This document shows positions 1-11,200 of a DNA stretch of 64,000 nt, piece by piece. Positions within the stretch are counted from its first letter, which is position 1. Each line of letters begins with the position of its first letter. The translations under genes and the position numbers were made by a program. The notes beneath the pieces are model-generated. The model saw only the letters and a program-made list of their open reading frames with translations. It made no database searches and was not told the origin of the DNA. The stretch lies in NCBI GenBank assembly GCA_949752735.1, contig OX457036.1, positions 7,423,192-7,487,191 on the forward strand, in the 5' to 3' direction. The stretch is from Lumbricus terrestris (lineage: Eukaryota > Annelida > Clitellata > Crassiclitellata > Lumbricidae).

Positions 1-523
1 TCACGGACAACCCCCCTAACTCAACGCAGCGCTCGTGAATAAGCCGGTGCCCCGCGCTTGGCTTTCCAGTGGCGCTTTAGAAATTAGGAGATTACGATTA
101 CGATTATAATAGTAAATAATGTCATTAAAATCATATAATAATAGATAATATCACCGTATATTATAAATATTTCATGTAAACCATGATGAAAACAGTAACT
201 AAATAATCAGTTCGTAAAATTTTTCTGGGGGGGAATGTCAATCCTGGGAGGGAACTTCCCTCCCAGAGACGTCTAGATTAAACACTGATTTAAGCAACAC
301 TAGGCTATCCATCAGACCAAGCTCTTGCTGCGAGAAGCGCTTTATAAATGGTCAGATACAATACAATGCAGACCAGCTTCTATTTTAAGTAAAAACTCCT
401 TCGATCCGCTCCGAAATGATCACTCCGAATTGTCCGCTCTGTACTGTTCGAATATTCAAACAAAGGCAATTATAATCCGCTATCATAATCGTGAAGAGTT
501 GGTTGTTTGTTTCACGTTGACAG
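1..523. other. No gene seen; upstream intron of copy A
   Basis: AT-rich DNA that should be the intron before the first visible exon of copy A. I found no counterpart of the signal-anchor exon that copies B and C have. In B that exon ends 434 bp, and in C about 1 kb, before the next one, so in A it probably lies outside the window. The first 110 bases resemble 52158-52245 (shared words around 'agcgctcgt' and 'aataagc'), suggesting a dispersed repeat of unknown family. Confidence 0.4.
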
Positions 524-3500
524 TCGATGCCGGACAACTTCCGCTACAGACCGAAACCTGGAACAAACAATTCTGAAGTTGGAGACGTTCTCGAAACTGC
601 ACAATCCTACAGAGATTTTCTCGATAAGCCCCTTAGGAGCGCCATCGAATTAACTCCAGACAATGCCAATGACTTTATCTTTGTGACGGCTTCTGATAGC
701 AAATACTTTCATCCGGCTATGGATGCCATCGGAAATGTACAAAGACTCTTTCCGAATCGTTCCATCATCTTCTACGACCTCGACGAAAACAAATCGACAG
801 ATGACATTGTGAAGGTAATACCACAACCAAGATACTTGCCTGGTTTGAAACATTTGTTGCAAAAAAATGACTCTAGGTCCTCTTGGGGGGGGGGGCCTTA
901 GCCCCCTAGCCCCTGATAAACTCAGTCCATGACATCGAACATTCAATAACAGTAAATCACAAGCAGTTTTTTTGTCAAGTGGCCTACTGGGAGTTATTCA
1001 TTTGATCTGTTTTTGCATTTAACTAGAACCCGGCTGCAATCGTTTTCGCGAATTCGTGGTTCTATTGGATGCAGGCCGGTTTAGATAGTGATTACCAACG
1101 TGTGGTTGTATAAGAGGCATAATGAAAATATGATCTATTATTTGCTTACTTACTTAAATAATGCATCTCATATTCTGAAATGGACATGAAATGAATATGT
1201 CACGTAAAATTAATTATCTAAAATTAGCAACATTCTTTTGTGCAGATTAAGCAACTGTGCGGCGTCATCTACAGACAATTCAACTTCACCAAATATCCTA
1301 AGCATGTGCACACTCTCTACAACTACGCCTGGAAGCCACTGGTTATCACGGTGGGTGAAGCTGAACTACCTGAATAAAAAAGTAAAGGTTTCTTCACCCT
1401 CACGACGAAGCCAATGCAGCTTGTCGGTAAAAGGCAGTAGTAACGCGGGGTTATAGTGTACGTTCAAGCTAGATAAAGTAAAGTATACATCAGATTCTAT
1501 ATCCTATAAGAGAACTATTGAGGTATGAGGCAAATACGATTAATATGAGGCTAGAAGTGCGGAGGTACTGCATTATGCGACTGAGTATGGAAATAATATT
1601 ATGAGATAATGACTAAAGTGAACAACAGAAGTTCACAGCAAATTCGTAAATATGGTTTTCAAAAAGTATTCCTTGCAATATCTTATATTCGAATCTATGA
1701 AGTTTTGTAGAAAGGTGTTATCGACTAAAGTGGCGTAGCCAAGGGGGTTTGTGGTTAAACCCCCCCCCCCCCATTGGCTTAGGAAAAAGTTTTTTTAAAG
1801 GTCATTTTTCCACTTAAAGAAGAAAAACAAATCAATTTGCTTGTAGTAACAATTGTTTTTCTCACTCTATTCTAGTCATAGTTGTAAAAAACGTTTTTTT
1901 CGTTTTTTATTCTCTCCCAAAAAACGTCGTTTTTTTCCTTTTTTATTTTTCCCATCGTTTTTTATCGTTTTTTATTTTTTCTTTAACTTTATTTATTCAT
2001 TTACTTTCTGTTATTATTCTCCTTAATTTTAATTTTTTCTGATATTCCTTATGTTTTCCGCCAACTCTCAATGATTCAGCTAACTAAAGTCATTATTTCA
2101 TCGTTTAACATCATCATTAATTTTAAGAGATTGCCTGCGTGAAGTAGGTTCCTAATCAATTTTTTCAAGGTTAAAATGCGGTTTTAGATGTAGCAAAGTC
2201 AAATAATTTACCGTTTCCGTTTTTTATCGTTTTTTTGTCGTTTTTTATTTTTTCTAAAAAAAACGACGTTTTTTACCGTTTTTTATTCAGTTTCCATCGT
2301 TTTTTACATCTATGATTCTAGTTGTTACTTTATTTCCTCTTTGTTTAGTGTAATACTGTTGGGTTGGTGTCAGGAAGGGCATCCGGATAGACCTGAAAAA
2401 ACCCAGCCCCCATCGGAAATTCCTGGCTACGCCACTGATCGACCATACCGAATCGATTTTCCAATTCGATTCCTCTCAAACATTTTTACCAAAAGTTTTA
2501 TCGATTGATTATATTCACATTGGAGCAGGGCCTGTGTCACTAAATAGAGTATCCCCCGTATTAATCGTATCCCCCCCGAATGAAGAAAAGTCTAAAAGTC
2601 ACTTCCGCGTGTATTTTTTATAGCAAATTAATTTTCATCTGCTTTGTTTTGAACAATGACACTAACAGGTGTGTTTATTCCTACTAGATAATTTTCTTTG
2701 CTTTGGTTTTAGAGCAATTAAAACTTTTAAAACACTTAAAACACTCAGAGTAACTAAATAAATTCGAGTTTCCTTTCTCTGAACATTGCTTAGGACACTT
2801 AAAACAATTAGAGTCACTTCAAATTTTGATTAGAGCACAACTTTTTCAATTATACTCATTTTTCAAAAAAGGGGATAGACTGGTTCATCCCCTCGGATAG
2901 TCTGGATCGGTTAATTCCACCCGGAGGGATAGATTAATTCATCCCCCCGGATAGCTTTCAGGGGGATACTCCGTTTCGTGTCACCGGATTAGCAAAATTC
3001 AAAGGCACTGTTCAGTAAAATTGCGGGGGCGCCAATTTTACAGAATCACTAAAAAAAAAGGACACACAAACAGCTAGGGCAGAATAAAGGTTATGGTGCG
3101 GTCCCGGGTGCTATGATTAGGGCCTATCTTGATGAGAACCCATCGGTCCACCACGAGCATACTAATTTCAAAGTATATGTTATGTCCTAAATTTATGCTC
3201 TAAAAATTGACAAAAAGTCCATGTAACAAAGCTGTTGTCCTTACAGCAAGTCAGCACCATGTTTAAGGACAACGCTAATGATACAGTAGTATTTGCAGAA
3301 CAAAGAGGGTCTTCATAATAGATGCATAGGCCTAAGCTTGATTGGTCCTGGGCACGACATTGGTCCTGGGCACGACGTTAAACTGCATCCATCCTCTGCC
3401 ACAGGGAACCAGCAACTTCCCTGTGCCGGTCCTAAGCCCGGATAAAATGAGGAAGGTTTGCCAGATGGGTGGAGATACACTGGCAGTAAAAGACCAAGAC

Positions 3501-4899
3501 CATTGAAATCCGCAAAAACCACGGCACAAGTGACATAGCGACCCAGATGCTTCAAGGTGTCATGATGTGGAGCTGACATGCACAGGCCGGTCAGTACAGA
3601 CCAGTGGAGAGAGTCGGGGGAGAGAGCGTGGGACACATACGGGCATTGACCCAGGTTGTCCTTCGTGCCTCTCTCCCAATATTCTCTTCATCAGACAAGG
3701 TGGTCTAGCTGGTTCAAGATGTTAATGGTATGGACCTGCAGATCGGACAGGTTGAAGATGAGCAACATGACGCGAGACAGACTCAAACAGAGAGTGGCGC
3801 CGGACACCTACGGGCGTTTAGCCCAAGGATTTCGATGATGATGATGATGATGAAGCTTGATTGCCATTATTGTAACAGAGTAGTGAAAGTGTTGCTAGAA
3901 CAAAAATTTATATTAGGCTACATAATTATGGTAGGCCTATTTGCCATTACTCTTACAACGTAACACTATAGGCGCACGTAGCTAATAACGCAACAAAAGT
4001 GTTATAGATCAAAAAGATGTCGTCATAATAGTACAGATCCCTTGTCGTAACAGCAGTGAAGTTAAGATGAAAGAAAAATTTGCAAAACAAGGACAAGTCG
4101 AATTCCACAGAACAAGGTGATAATAATGTAGCATCATTGTGTGTGTCAAACATTATCAGTCGAACATGTTGAGCATGCTTCAATCCGACCCTGCACTGAA
4201 GACCATTCTTTCTAAAATTCGTGATTCCAAAGTGATTTCTCAGTGTTTGAAAACCTATTCTGCTAAGAGTGTTTGAATACCTATTCTGCAGTTTTATAAT
4301 AATTTTCAAATGGCTCCTTGCTTTTGTAGGAAGTGCTTAGTGAATATCCGGTACTGTTCTATATCGACTCCTCCATTAGATTTCTTTCCAACAATTTCTC
4401 CCTGGTTTACTCTCAAGCCATACAAAGCGGTGGCATACTCACCTTCGGGTTCACTATCCACACCATCTTCCCAGCAACCCACCCTGGAATGTACCGCTAT
4501 CTACCCATTCCAAGAGCGAGAGCGATCGATGTCCCAGTGCGTGAAGCAGGTCATATCTACGTTGCAAGAACGCGTGACATCTACGCAAACGTTATTCGAT
4601 GGTGGGCAGCCTGTGCACTCGTTGAACCGTGCATTGCTCCGACCATGAATCGAACCTGCAGATTTCGTGCGATGAATGTTTACGCAAACTGTCACCGATT
4701 CGACCAGTCGGCTTTCAATATACTTCTGGCAAACCATTTCGTCTACGATGCCAGGGTTTATAGTTATTTGAACGCATCGGAATCTGTCAGTGCAACAATC
4801 ACGGTGGCTCGCAGAAGGAGCGCACACAAGGAAAAGGTTTCCATGTGTCTACCAAATGGACAGAAACAGTTTAAAAAGTCTAAACAGTACTTTGGTTGA
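524..4899 (+). CDS. GT-like (DUF1647-type) paralogue A, 5' exons outside window
   Basis: Predicted Golgi/ER type II membrane enzyme with a GT-A-like fold; the substrate is unknown. Three exons are visible: 524-814 (97 codons), 1246-1350 (35 codons) and 4330-4899 (189 codons plus TGA). All junctions are phase 0, with donors gtaata and gtgggt and acceptors gacag, tgcag and tgtag. Exon one carries FVTASDSKYFHPAMDAIGN, exon two the YAWKP motif, and exon three YIDSSIRF (possible DxD-like site), then GHIYVARTRDIYA, RWWAACALVEPCIAPTM and a CHRFDQSAFNILL block. The W-W-x-C-A-L, C-I-A-P and C-H-R-x-D-Q-S-A motifs are what I recall from DUF1647. The last intron (3 kb) is filled with MITEs and other repeats. 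No frameshift or stop was seen in the visible exons. Confidence 0.62.
1728..2437. mobile_element. hAT-type MITE (outer element of a nest)
   Basis: Terminal inverted repeats of the type cAGTGGCGTAGCCA / TGGCTACGCCACTG (first base mutated to A on the left) are flanked by 8-bp direct repeats atcgacta (1720-1727) and atcgacca (2438-2445). A related short copy with clean ends lies at 52876-53044. It is interrupted by the nested element 1877-2314. No coding capacity; located in the last intron of copy A. Confidence 0.72.
1877..2314. mobile_element. hAT-type MITE nested in the preceding MITE
   Basis: Ends read CATAGTTGTAAAAAACG and, inverted, CATAGATGTAAAAAACG, flanked by a perfect 8-bp direct repeat attctagt (1869-1876 and 2315-2322). 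The interior is T-rich with many copies of 'cgttttttat'. Removing it joins the outer element cleanly. Confidence 0.72.
2542..2977. mobile_element. MITE with GAGTATCCCCC inverted repeats
   Basis: Inverted ends contain GAGTATCCCCC on the left and GGGGGATACTC on the right. They are flanked by gtgtcact (2534-2541) and gtgtcacc (2978-2985), an 8-bp target duplication with one mismatch. The interior has repeated 'ggatag' and 'ttaattcatcccc' words. Located in the last intron of copy A. Confidence 0.62.
3313..3860. repeat. Unclassified dispersed-repeat-like segment ending in (GAT)n
   Basis: The segment contains a duplicated 'tggtcctgggcacgac' at its left and ends with a short open frame finishing in QRVAPDTYGRLAQGFR followed by (GAT)n at 3832-3853. 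A short coding tail followed by a trinucleotide run is how many non-LTR retrotransposon 3' ends look. The family is not recognised and the call is weak. Confidence 0.3.
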
Positions 4900-6733
4900 A
4901 TCTATTAGTTACTTATTATGTGGAGAGAGTTTGGTTCAGACATAGACAACAGTACGTAGACCCTACTAGGCAACTTCTTTAGCAGAGGGTCGTCCTAAGA
5001 TGTTAATGGCAGCTCAGGCACAGCATATGCCATTGGGAGCACAGTTTTGCCTAGAAATTGTGACAATAGGCTATTACGCCAAATTTTATCCAAAATCTAT
5101 TTTATATTAGGCCTACAACCAATGTAATTTTCGTGTAATTTGGTGCCGAATTGGCAGCATTATAGAACAAACAACTTGAAGTCGATTTCACGAACAGTGA
5201 ATTCAGCAAAACCGGGACTGGAACTCTTCATTCAAGTTACATTGTAAAAGTGAATATTAGCCTATAAAATAATATTGTGGCTGGGCGCTCTTTTTTATTG
5301 TCCCCCATGTTGCTAGTGCTTATTGACGTTCTCTGATATTCCCTTGATGTTCTCCATGTTTCCTGATGTTCTATTATGTTCTAGTTATGTTCATTGTGTT
5401 TCCTGAGGTTCCCTTTTGGCTTATGCTATAAGCTTACTGCACGGAAACAATGCACACACTGGGATTGTTGAAAGTTTATAAGTTTCGTCTTTGAGAGAAA
5501 TTGCTCACTACTAGGTACACTTTGTAATTGATGTCGAACATGCTTATGAATAATTAACGGTGCTGAAGATTGAATAGATCTGTTTTCGGAGCTGGCCTGA
5601 AAATTGCGCGTTAGACGGCCTTTATATCAACACACTGTCATGCCGTGCCGTTATGGATGCATTGGATGGCAGATAATAAGAAACAGGTTGTCTTTTGTAG
5701 ATCTCTGATTATCTGTATAACGTCGTGTTAAATGGCTGACAGACTCCGACTCCCCAGAAAAACCAATAGCTGAGAATAGTAAACGAAGCATACCCGCATC
5801 TGATTTTCGTTCACAAGCTTTCCTATGCAAAGGTCAAAGGCGGGCCTCTGCTACCGTTTAGGATAGGTGTGATCATACCCGCCTATCTGTCACGTTCTTG
5901 TAGTGTAATCAAATGGTGCGCCGCAGAAACTTCATACTTGTCACAGGCATGCTCGTGAATTCCGGTCATATGCTGGATATAGTAACGGCAGTAAACTGAC
6001 GTCTCCCTCAACCAGAGTGAGAATTTTCTGGGAGTTTGAGGTCGTTCAACCCTCGCTAGTCTTTCCTAAGGTCACATAGTTAAGTCTTTTCACATTTTCA
6101 CAACCCAACTCCACGTGGAGCATAGCATAATCCTCCAGTTATTTTTCAACAATTCTCCCACTGCTCTCAAATCTTCTCAGCTCTCACCCCAAAATCAGGC
6201 AGACACCAAATTGAGCAAGTGTGGATCAGAGTCATAGAAAGTCATGCATTTGCCCCAATTTTTGCACTTGTAAAGATTATTTATAGCTTAGTTTTATTTT
6301 AGGTAGGGTCTACTATTAAAAAATTGATGATTTTATCGTTTTTGGTGTGCAAATTGCAAAACATGGACCGGAATTAATAGATAAAAATGCTACAAGGAAA
6401 ACTCTAATATGCCATGAGATTGTTTTAAATAGGCAGCTATTAACAGGTGGAAAAGTCTGCAACGTGAGAGACTTTACATTCTACTGGGAAATCACTGCAG
6501 TTAGGCCTATAACACTTTAATTTATCTGTCTCATTCGTGCAGTTGCAGCATTCATGTTTTTTCTCTGAGTTGTATTACATGCGTTGGGCCTAATAGCAAA
6601 TGCCACAGATTAGTTTTTGTGATCTTGATTGCAAGAACGAAAAGATACCAGCATTACAGGGCCAAACAGGGGGCCCATGCGGAACCCCTGAACACGGGCT
6701 CGCAAAAAGCTAGCTACGCCACTGATCTACCCG
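4900..6733. other. Spacer between copies A and B, no gene seen
   Basis: No open frame with coding character was seen. Short words such as 'taggcctac' recur. No clear poly(A) signal for copy A was found close to the stop. Confidence 0.4.
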
Positions 6734-6995
6734 CAGGGCTGAAAGTGGTTCTGAAAAGTTGCCGGGTCTGACTTGACGGACGAGCCGACGCCCTTGAGTC
6801 GAAAATATTTTTGACGACCTTTTTTAGTCATTTGCCCAAAAATTTCCAAAATCACACCAATTTTAAACCTATTTTTCTTATCATTTTGCCCAAAAATTGT
6901 TAAACACGCGACCCGGCTGAGACCCGGCACCAGCAGATCACGAAAATCAATGCCGGGTCGCAGACCCTGACGGACCCGGCTCACTTTCAGCCCTG
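6734..6995. mobile_element. hAT-type MITE, CAGGGCTGAAAGTG ends
   Basis: 262 bp with inverted ends CAGGGCTGAAAGTGG and CTCACTTTCAGCCCTG, flanked by a perfect 8-bp duplication tctacccg (6726-6733, 6996-7003). The interior has a 'gacgaccttttttagtca' word that recurs in other MITE families of this window. Confidence 0.8.
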
Positions 6996-7341
6996 TCTAC
7001 CCGTGGCCTTACGAGTTCTCTCAACCGCATTAGCATACCGGTCACCAGCAGCTCGAGAATTCTATGTAGTTTAGTCATAGTCTAGCCTGTCCCGATCTAC
7101 TCTCCTGCCCCAGATCTGCACCAGGAACAAGCGGTGTGTATTGTTCAGATAATGTTGGACGGTGCAGTTGGATGGATGGATCCGATTTGACCAGGGTCTA
7201 TGACAACAGAGGCCGTTACCCTGGACAGAAATTTGCTCGGCGTATTACAGCACTTAAAACAGCAAGCTGGTGCAGTTGGGGTGCGCGACATATTAGACGT
7301 AGAAAAACCGGTTAAGACGATTGAGTGACAACTCTCTTTTA

Positions 7342-8015
7342 CAGTAGCGGCGCTAGGGCGGGGGGCTAGGGTTCCCCAAAAAGGCCATCCATTTTTACAT
7401 GTAAAAATGAAAATTTCATGCCCATAGCTCCCTCCCTAGAACCTGAAAACCATTTGCAGGAGATTTCGGCCAAATGACTTTTTTAAAAGTTCGTCAGAAA
7501 TTTTGGCGGCTGAAAACGGAATATTTTCCTGAGATTTCGACCAAATGACAAAAAAAAGGTCGTCAGAAATTTGGCGGCGGGAAATGGAAAATGTTCTGCG
7601 GGAGTTCAGCCCACCCAAAAAAACTGAAATCCTGGCGCCGCCACAATGGGCGCCCGCAGAAACTTTTGCAGGAGGGGGCAAAACACGATATCCAAGGTAA
7701 AAAAATTCGTAGCAATTAAGAGGTAAAAATGTAAAGCAGGGAGTTAAGAACATGCATGTGTATTTTTCACACAGGTTTCTTGATGTAAATGTCTCAGTTT
7801 CACTTGTTAAGATTTTTAATATGAATTGTTTCTTTTTGCAACGAAATTTGTTTTAAGAAATCGAAAGTATTAGTTAAAAATAGGTTTTTAATTATCTAAT
7901 GCGAAGAAATTTGTTATTAACCCCAAAAGTAGTAGTGAGAAAAATAGATTTCGATTTTCCAGGGGGGCAAGTGCCCCCTCTTGCCCCTATGTGTGAGCGC
8001 CCATGGCCGCCACTG
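7342..8015. mobile_element. hAT-type MITE, CAGTGGCGGCGCCAG family, split by a second element
   Basis: Ends are CAGTAGCGGCGCTAGG and ...GCCGCCACTG, with a perfect 8-bp duplication ctctttta (7334-7341, 8016-8023). The real right end is separated from the rest by the nested element 7645-8005, which landed a few bases from the terminus. Related copies lie at 20819-21078, 32032-32164 and about 41780-42064. Confidence 0.75.
7645..8005. mobile_element. hAT-type MITE nested at the edge of another
   Basis: Inverted ends aATGGGCGCCCGCA and, from the right, CATGGGCGCTCACA. It is flanked by gccgccac at 7637-7644 and 8006-8013, a perfect 8-bp duplication made of the end of the host MITE. Confidence 0.7.
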
Positions 8016-8216
8016 CTCTTTTATGGCATAATTAAGCACTTGATGAGTGCACAGCCCAGCTAATGTAAACATTTGTAAATTATCTTGCATGGTTAAGTAT
8101 CCGCTCTCTTAGTGGACTTTGCTTGCACAGAAGCGCTCATTGTGAAGTAGTTCAAAGTACGACAAGCTTCCAAACAGGTAGTAACGGTGGTAGCATAGGC
8201 TACACGTCCGTCTAAG

Positions 8217-8228
8217 ATGAAGTCGAAG
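8217..8228 (+). CDS. Four-codon first exon of copy B (MKSK)
   Basis: ATG AAG TCG AAG followed by donor GTTAGT. The same exon and about 90 bases upstream ('gttcaaagtacgacaag') are conserved before copy C (14930-14941, ATG AAG TCA AAG then GTTAGG). The conserved upstream part would be 5' UTR and promoter-proximal DNA. Confidence 0.5.
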
Positions 8229-11200
8229 GTTAGTCATAATTACAGTATTCAACACTGATGTCATTTTCTACTTTTATTGTTACTAAATTTTAAAAAAAAC
8301 TATATTGCCGTGGTACTTCTGAACTTGCGAAGATTTTCGTTCGCTGTCACCATTAATTAAAATCTCTTTGTTAAGACTTGCTCTATTCCGTTTTCTGTGA
8401 AGTTTTTGCGGATACACGTGAAGGACAGACAAGACCGGATCGCTAATCGTTAGGTCCGGGAAATTAGTTAGGAAGATCTACGGATAGTGTTTTGTAGGCA
8501 ATATCAAGACAACATTGACAATGAATAGAACAGCATGCAATGCGGAAGGGTGAGAATAATTGAGAACAATTCTATCGATGTAGAGCGGACTTTTGTTCTA
8601 TAATTAATATGTCGTCAACCTCTGGCATTCATAGCTCGAGGGTACGCGTGCCCTAAAATATAAAACCTTAAAATACGCACGTACCTTTCAAAACAATGCA
8701 ATACGCGTATGGTAGGCTACGTACATACACGAACAAATTTATGGCTTACTCGGCGACCCATAGGCTACATGTACGACACGTATAATAATACAGCTATAAT
8801 TATACATGAAGTCAGCAGTATATATGCGTCATTGAAATCGGTATTTCCGGTAGCGTAGCAGTAAATTTAATTCGATAAATTCTTGTGTTAGGCCCTATAA
8901 TTAATTGAATGCAACTGTTCAACCTTTTCCTTGTAGTTGGACGTTTAAGTGCTGCAGCAGAACTGAGCCGACTAACTGACATTAATTAGTGCATTAAGTG
9001 CAATGCATGCTGGATAAGAAAAAGCATAGACCTACAATATAGCATTGCAGCAATTCACTACGCTGTATGCCCTATAGAGCCTACTTGGCTGTGATTGTTT
9101 GCTTAAATTAAATTGAATATTCTTATAATGAGCAATGACGAGGCTAACGTATTTTTATTATTGTCTACGTACCCTAAAATAGGGTGCGTTAAAATACGCA
9201 CGTACATGTACCTTTCACAAAATAGAATTCGTATGGTACGTTCCCTCGAGCTTTCACCAACCAAATTCGATCAGCTATTTATGGAGAGAAAATACATTGG
9301 GGAGATGGCAGAATTTGCGTGACAAAGCAACTCGGATCCCCACATCGAGTGTCGTTGAAGGCAACGCAATACATAGGAAATGATAAATGTAGGGAAGTTT
9401 ACTCACGAACCATCTTGCTTTCCCATGGCAGTCACGCTCAATAGGCCTACATGTTCGTGGTTAAGGTAGTATTAATAGCTAGGTAGTTCTATACTTACCA
9501 AAAAAGTTAATAAAGCTGCCGTTTAGAAACTTGTAAAGCACTGAAAACGTTTGACTACTAAACGGATAATAATAGAGATATTATTTTGCGCAACTTGATG
9601 ATTGTGTTTACTCAAATTAATTATGGACGAAGTGTGGTCTTCGTCCCAGTTTTAATGGCGTACGTCGTTGACTCAGCGTTCGTGAAGATTTTCGCTCTTT
9701 GAGCCTTCTTCTTAGAATAATCTGCCTCGAACAATAATGTGCAGCTGCAATAGTAGCAATAATGGCAACTGCATATTTTCTTGGAACCTAAATAGACTTT
9801 TTGGATGGCCAAAATGGCCAGAATTTAGTCATGTCTTCACCTAAGCTATGCACAGGGTTATGCACTGTCGCCCAACATCAAACGGCAACCAGGCAGGCTA
9901 CACACTGCGCAATTATTATGCATGCCCTACTAAGTAGGTCATGCATTATACTTTAATTATTGATCAGCGCACTGTGTAGCCTGCCTGGTTGCAGTTTGAT
10001 GATGCGATGTCAATTGCGCCTCGTCAACGACCACAAGGCAAGCGATATATTTTTTGTTTCAGGGACGCCGCCCTTTCCTTTGTATAATAGATTCATGAAT
10101 AATTTAAAAAAATAATGCTTTGCTATTGTTGCATTGCGTCATTTCATGTCTAAATATGCTTTTTTGCTTTGTTAAGAAACTTTATTCAACACTTGACAAA
10201 TTCAAAGGATTCGTTTGCTTCATGCGAGTTCAAAGGAGGATTCTGCTTTGCGTTTCCTTCTTCGTATGTCTGATGATTCTTACAGCCACGAATTTTCTCA
10301 CGATACTACCATGGCAGCCATTTCAACTCGAAATCCCTCCAAATACGGCTGCATGTTATCAAAAGGTAAAAACATTGGAGATGTTCAGTGACTATCCATT
10401 TTCCCCTATAGTAAATATTAGACATGATTCAACACTAAAATTCATTATTGTCTGCCTATGTATCTCCCAATCTGCCTGCCTGATTGCTTGCCTCTCTATT
10501 TGTTTTTCTGTCTGTCCGCCAGACCCCATCCGTGTCGTATTACCTCGTAAACTTTCAAGTATCAATAATGCTTTTCTATGAATTTATTTATTAAATTTCG
10601 GTCTTGGATGTTCATAGCCGCCAGACCCCATCCATGGATCTACTGTCGTATTACCTCGTGAACTTTCAAGTATCAATAAAGTACCTCTGCTTTTCTATGA
10701 ATTTATTCATTAATCTCGGTCTTAGCTGTTCATAGCCGCCATAGTGCAACAGCGGTTCTAAGTAGGGCATGCATATTGAATAGCCAATCAATATTGCAGG
10801 TCGACTTCTGCTACCGACCAAGACCGGAGGCGAATGATTCTGTAGTTGGAGAATTTCTCGAAACTGCGGAACCTTATAGAGGTCTTCTGGATAAGCCCCT
10901 TAGGATCGCCATCGAATTAACTCGAGACAATGCCAAAGACTTTATCTTTGTGACGGCGTCTGATAGCAAATTCTTCCATCCGGCTATGGATGCCATCGGA
11001 AATGTACAAAGACTCTTTCCGAAACGCTCCATCATATTCTACGACCTCGAAGAAAAGAAATCTCCAGCTGACATTGCGAGGGTAATGTCACAACCAAGAA
11101 CCGTAGTTGATTGAAAGAGAGGTTGAAGCATAAGTAGGCTAAGTTGTCTCGTCCCAAACATTTAGAAAGATCAAACTCATCATCAAAGTATGAAATTAAT

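Noticed and set aside
10222..10365. Start of copy B at the exon-two ATG as the only model
   Set aside because: Homology to copy C extends upstream to the splice acceptor and C lacks this ATG; kept only as an alternative.
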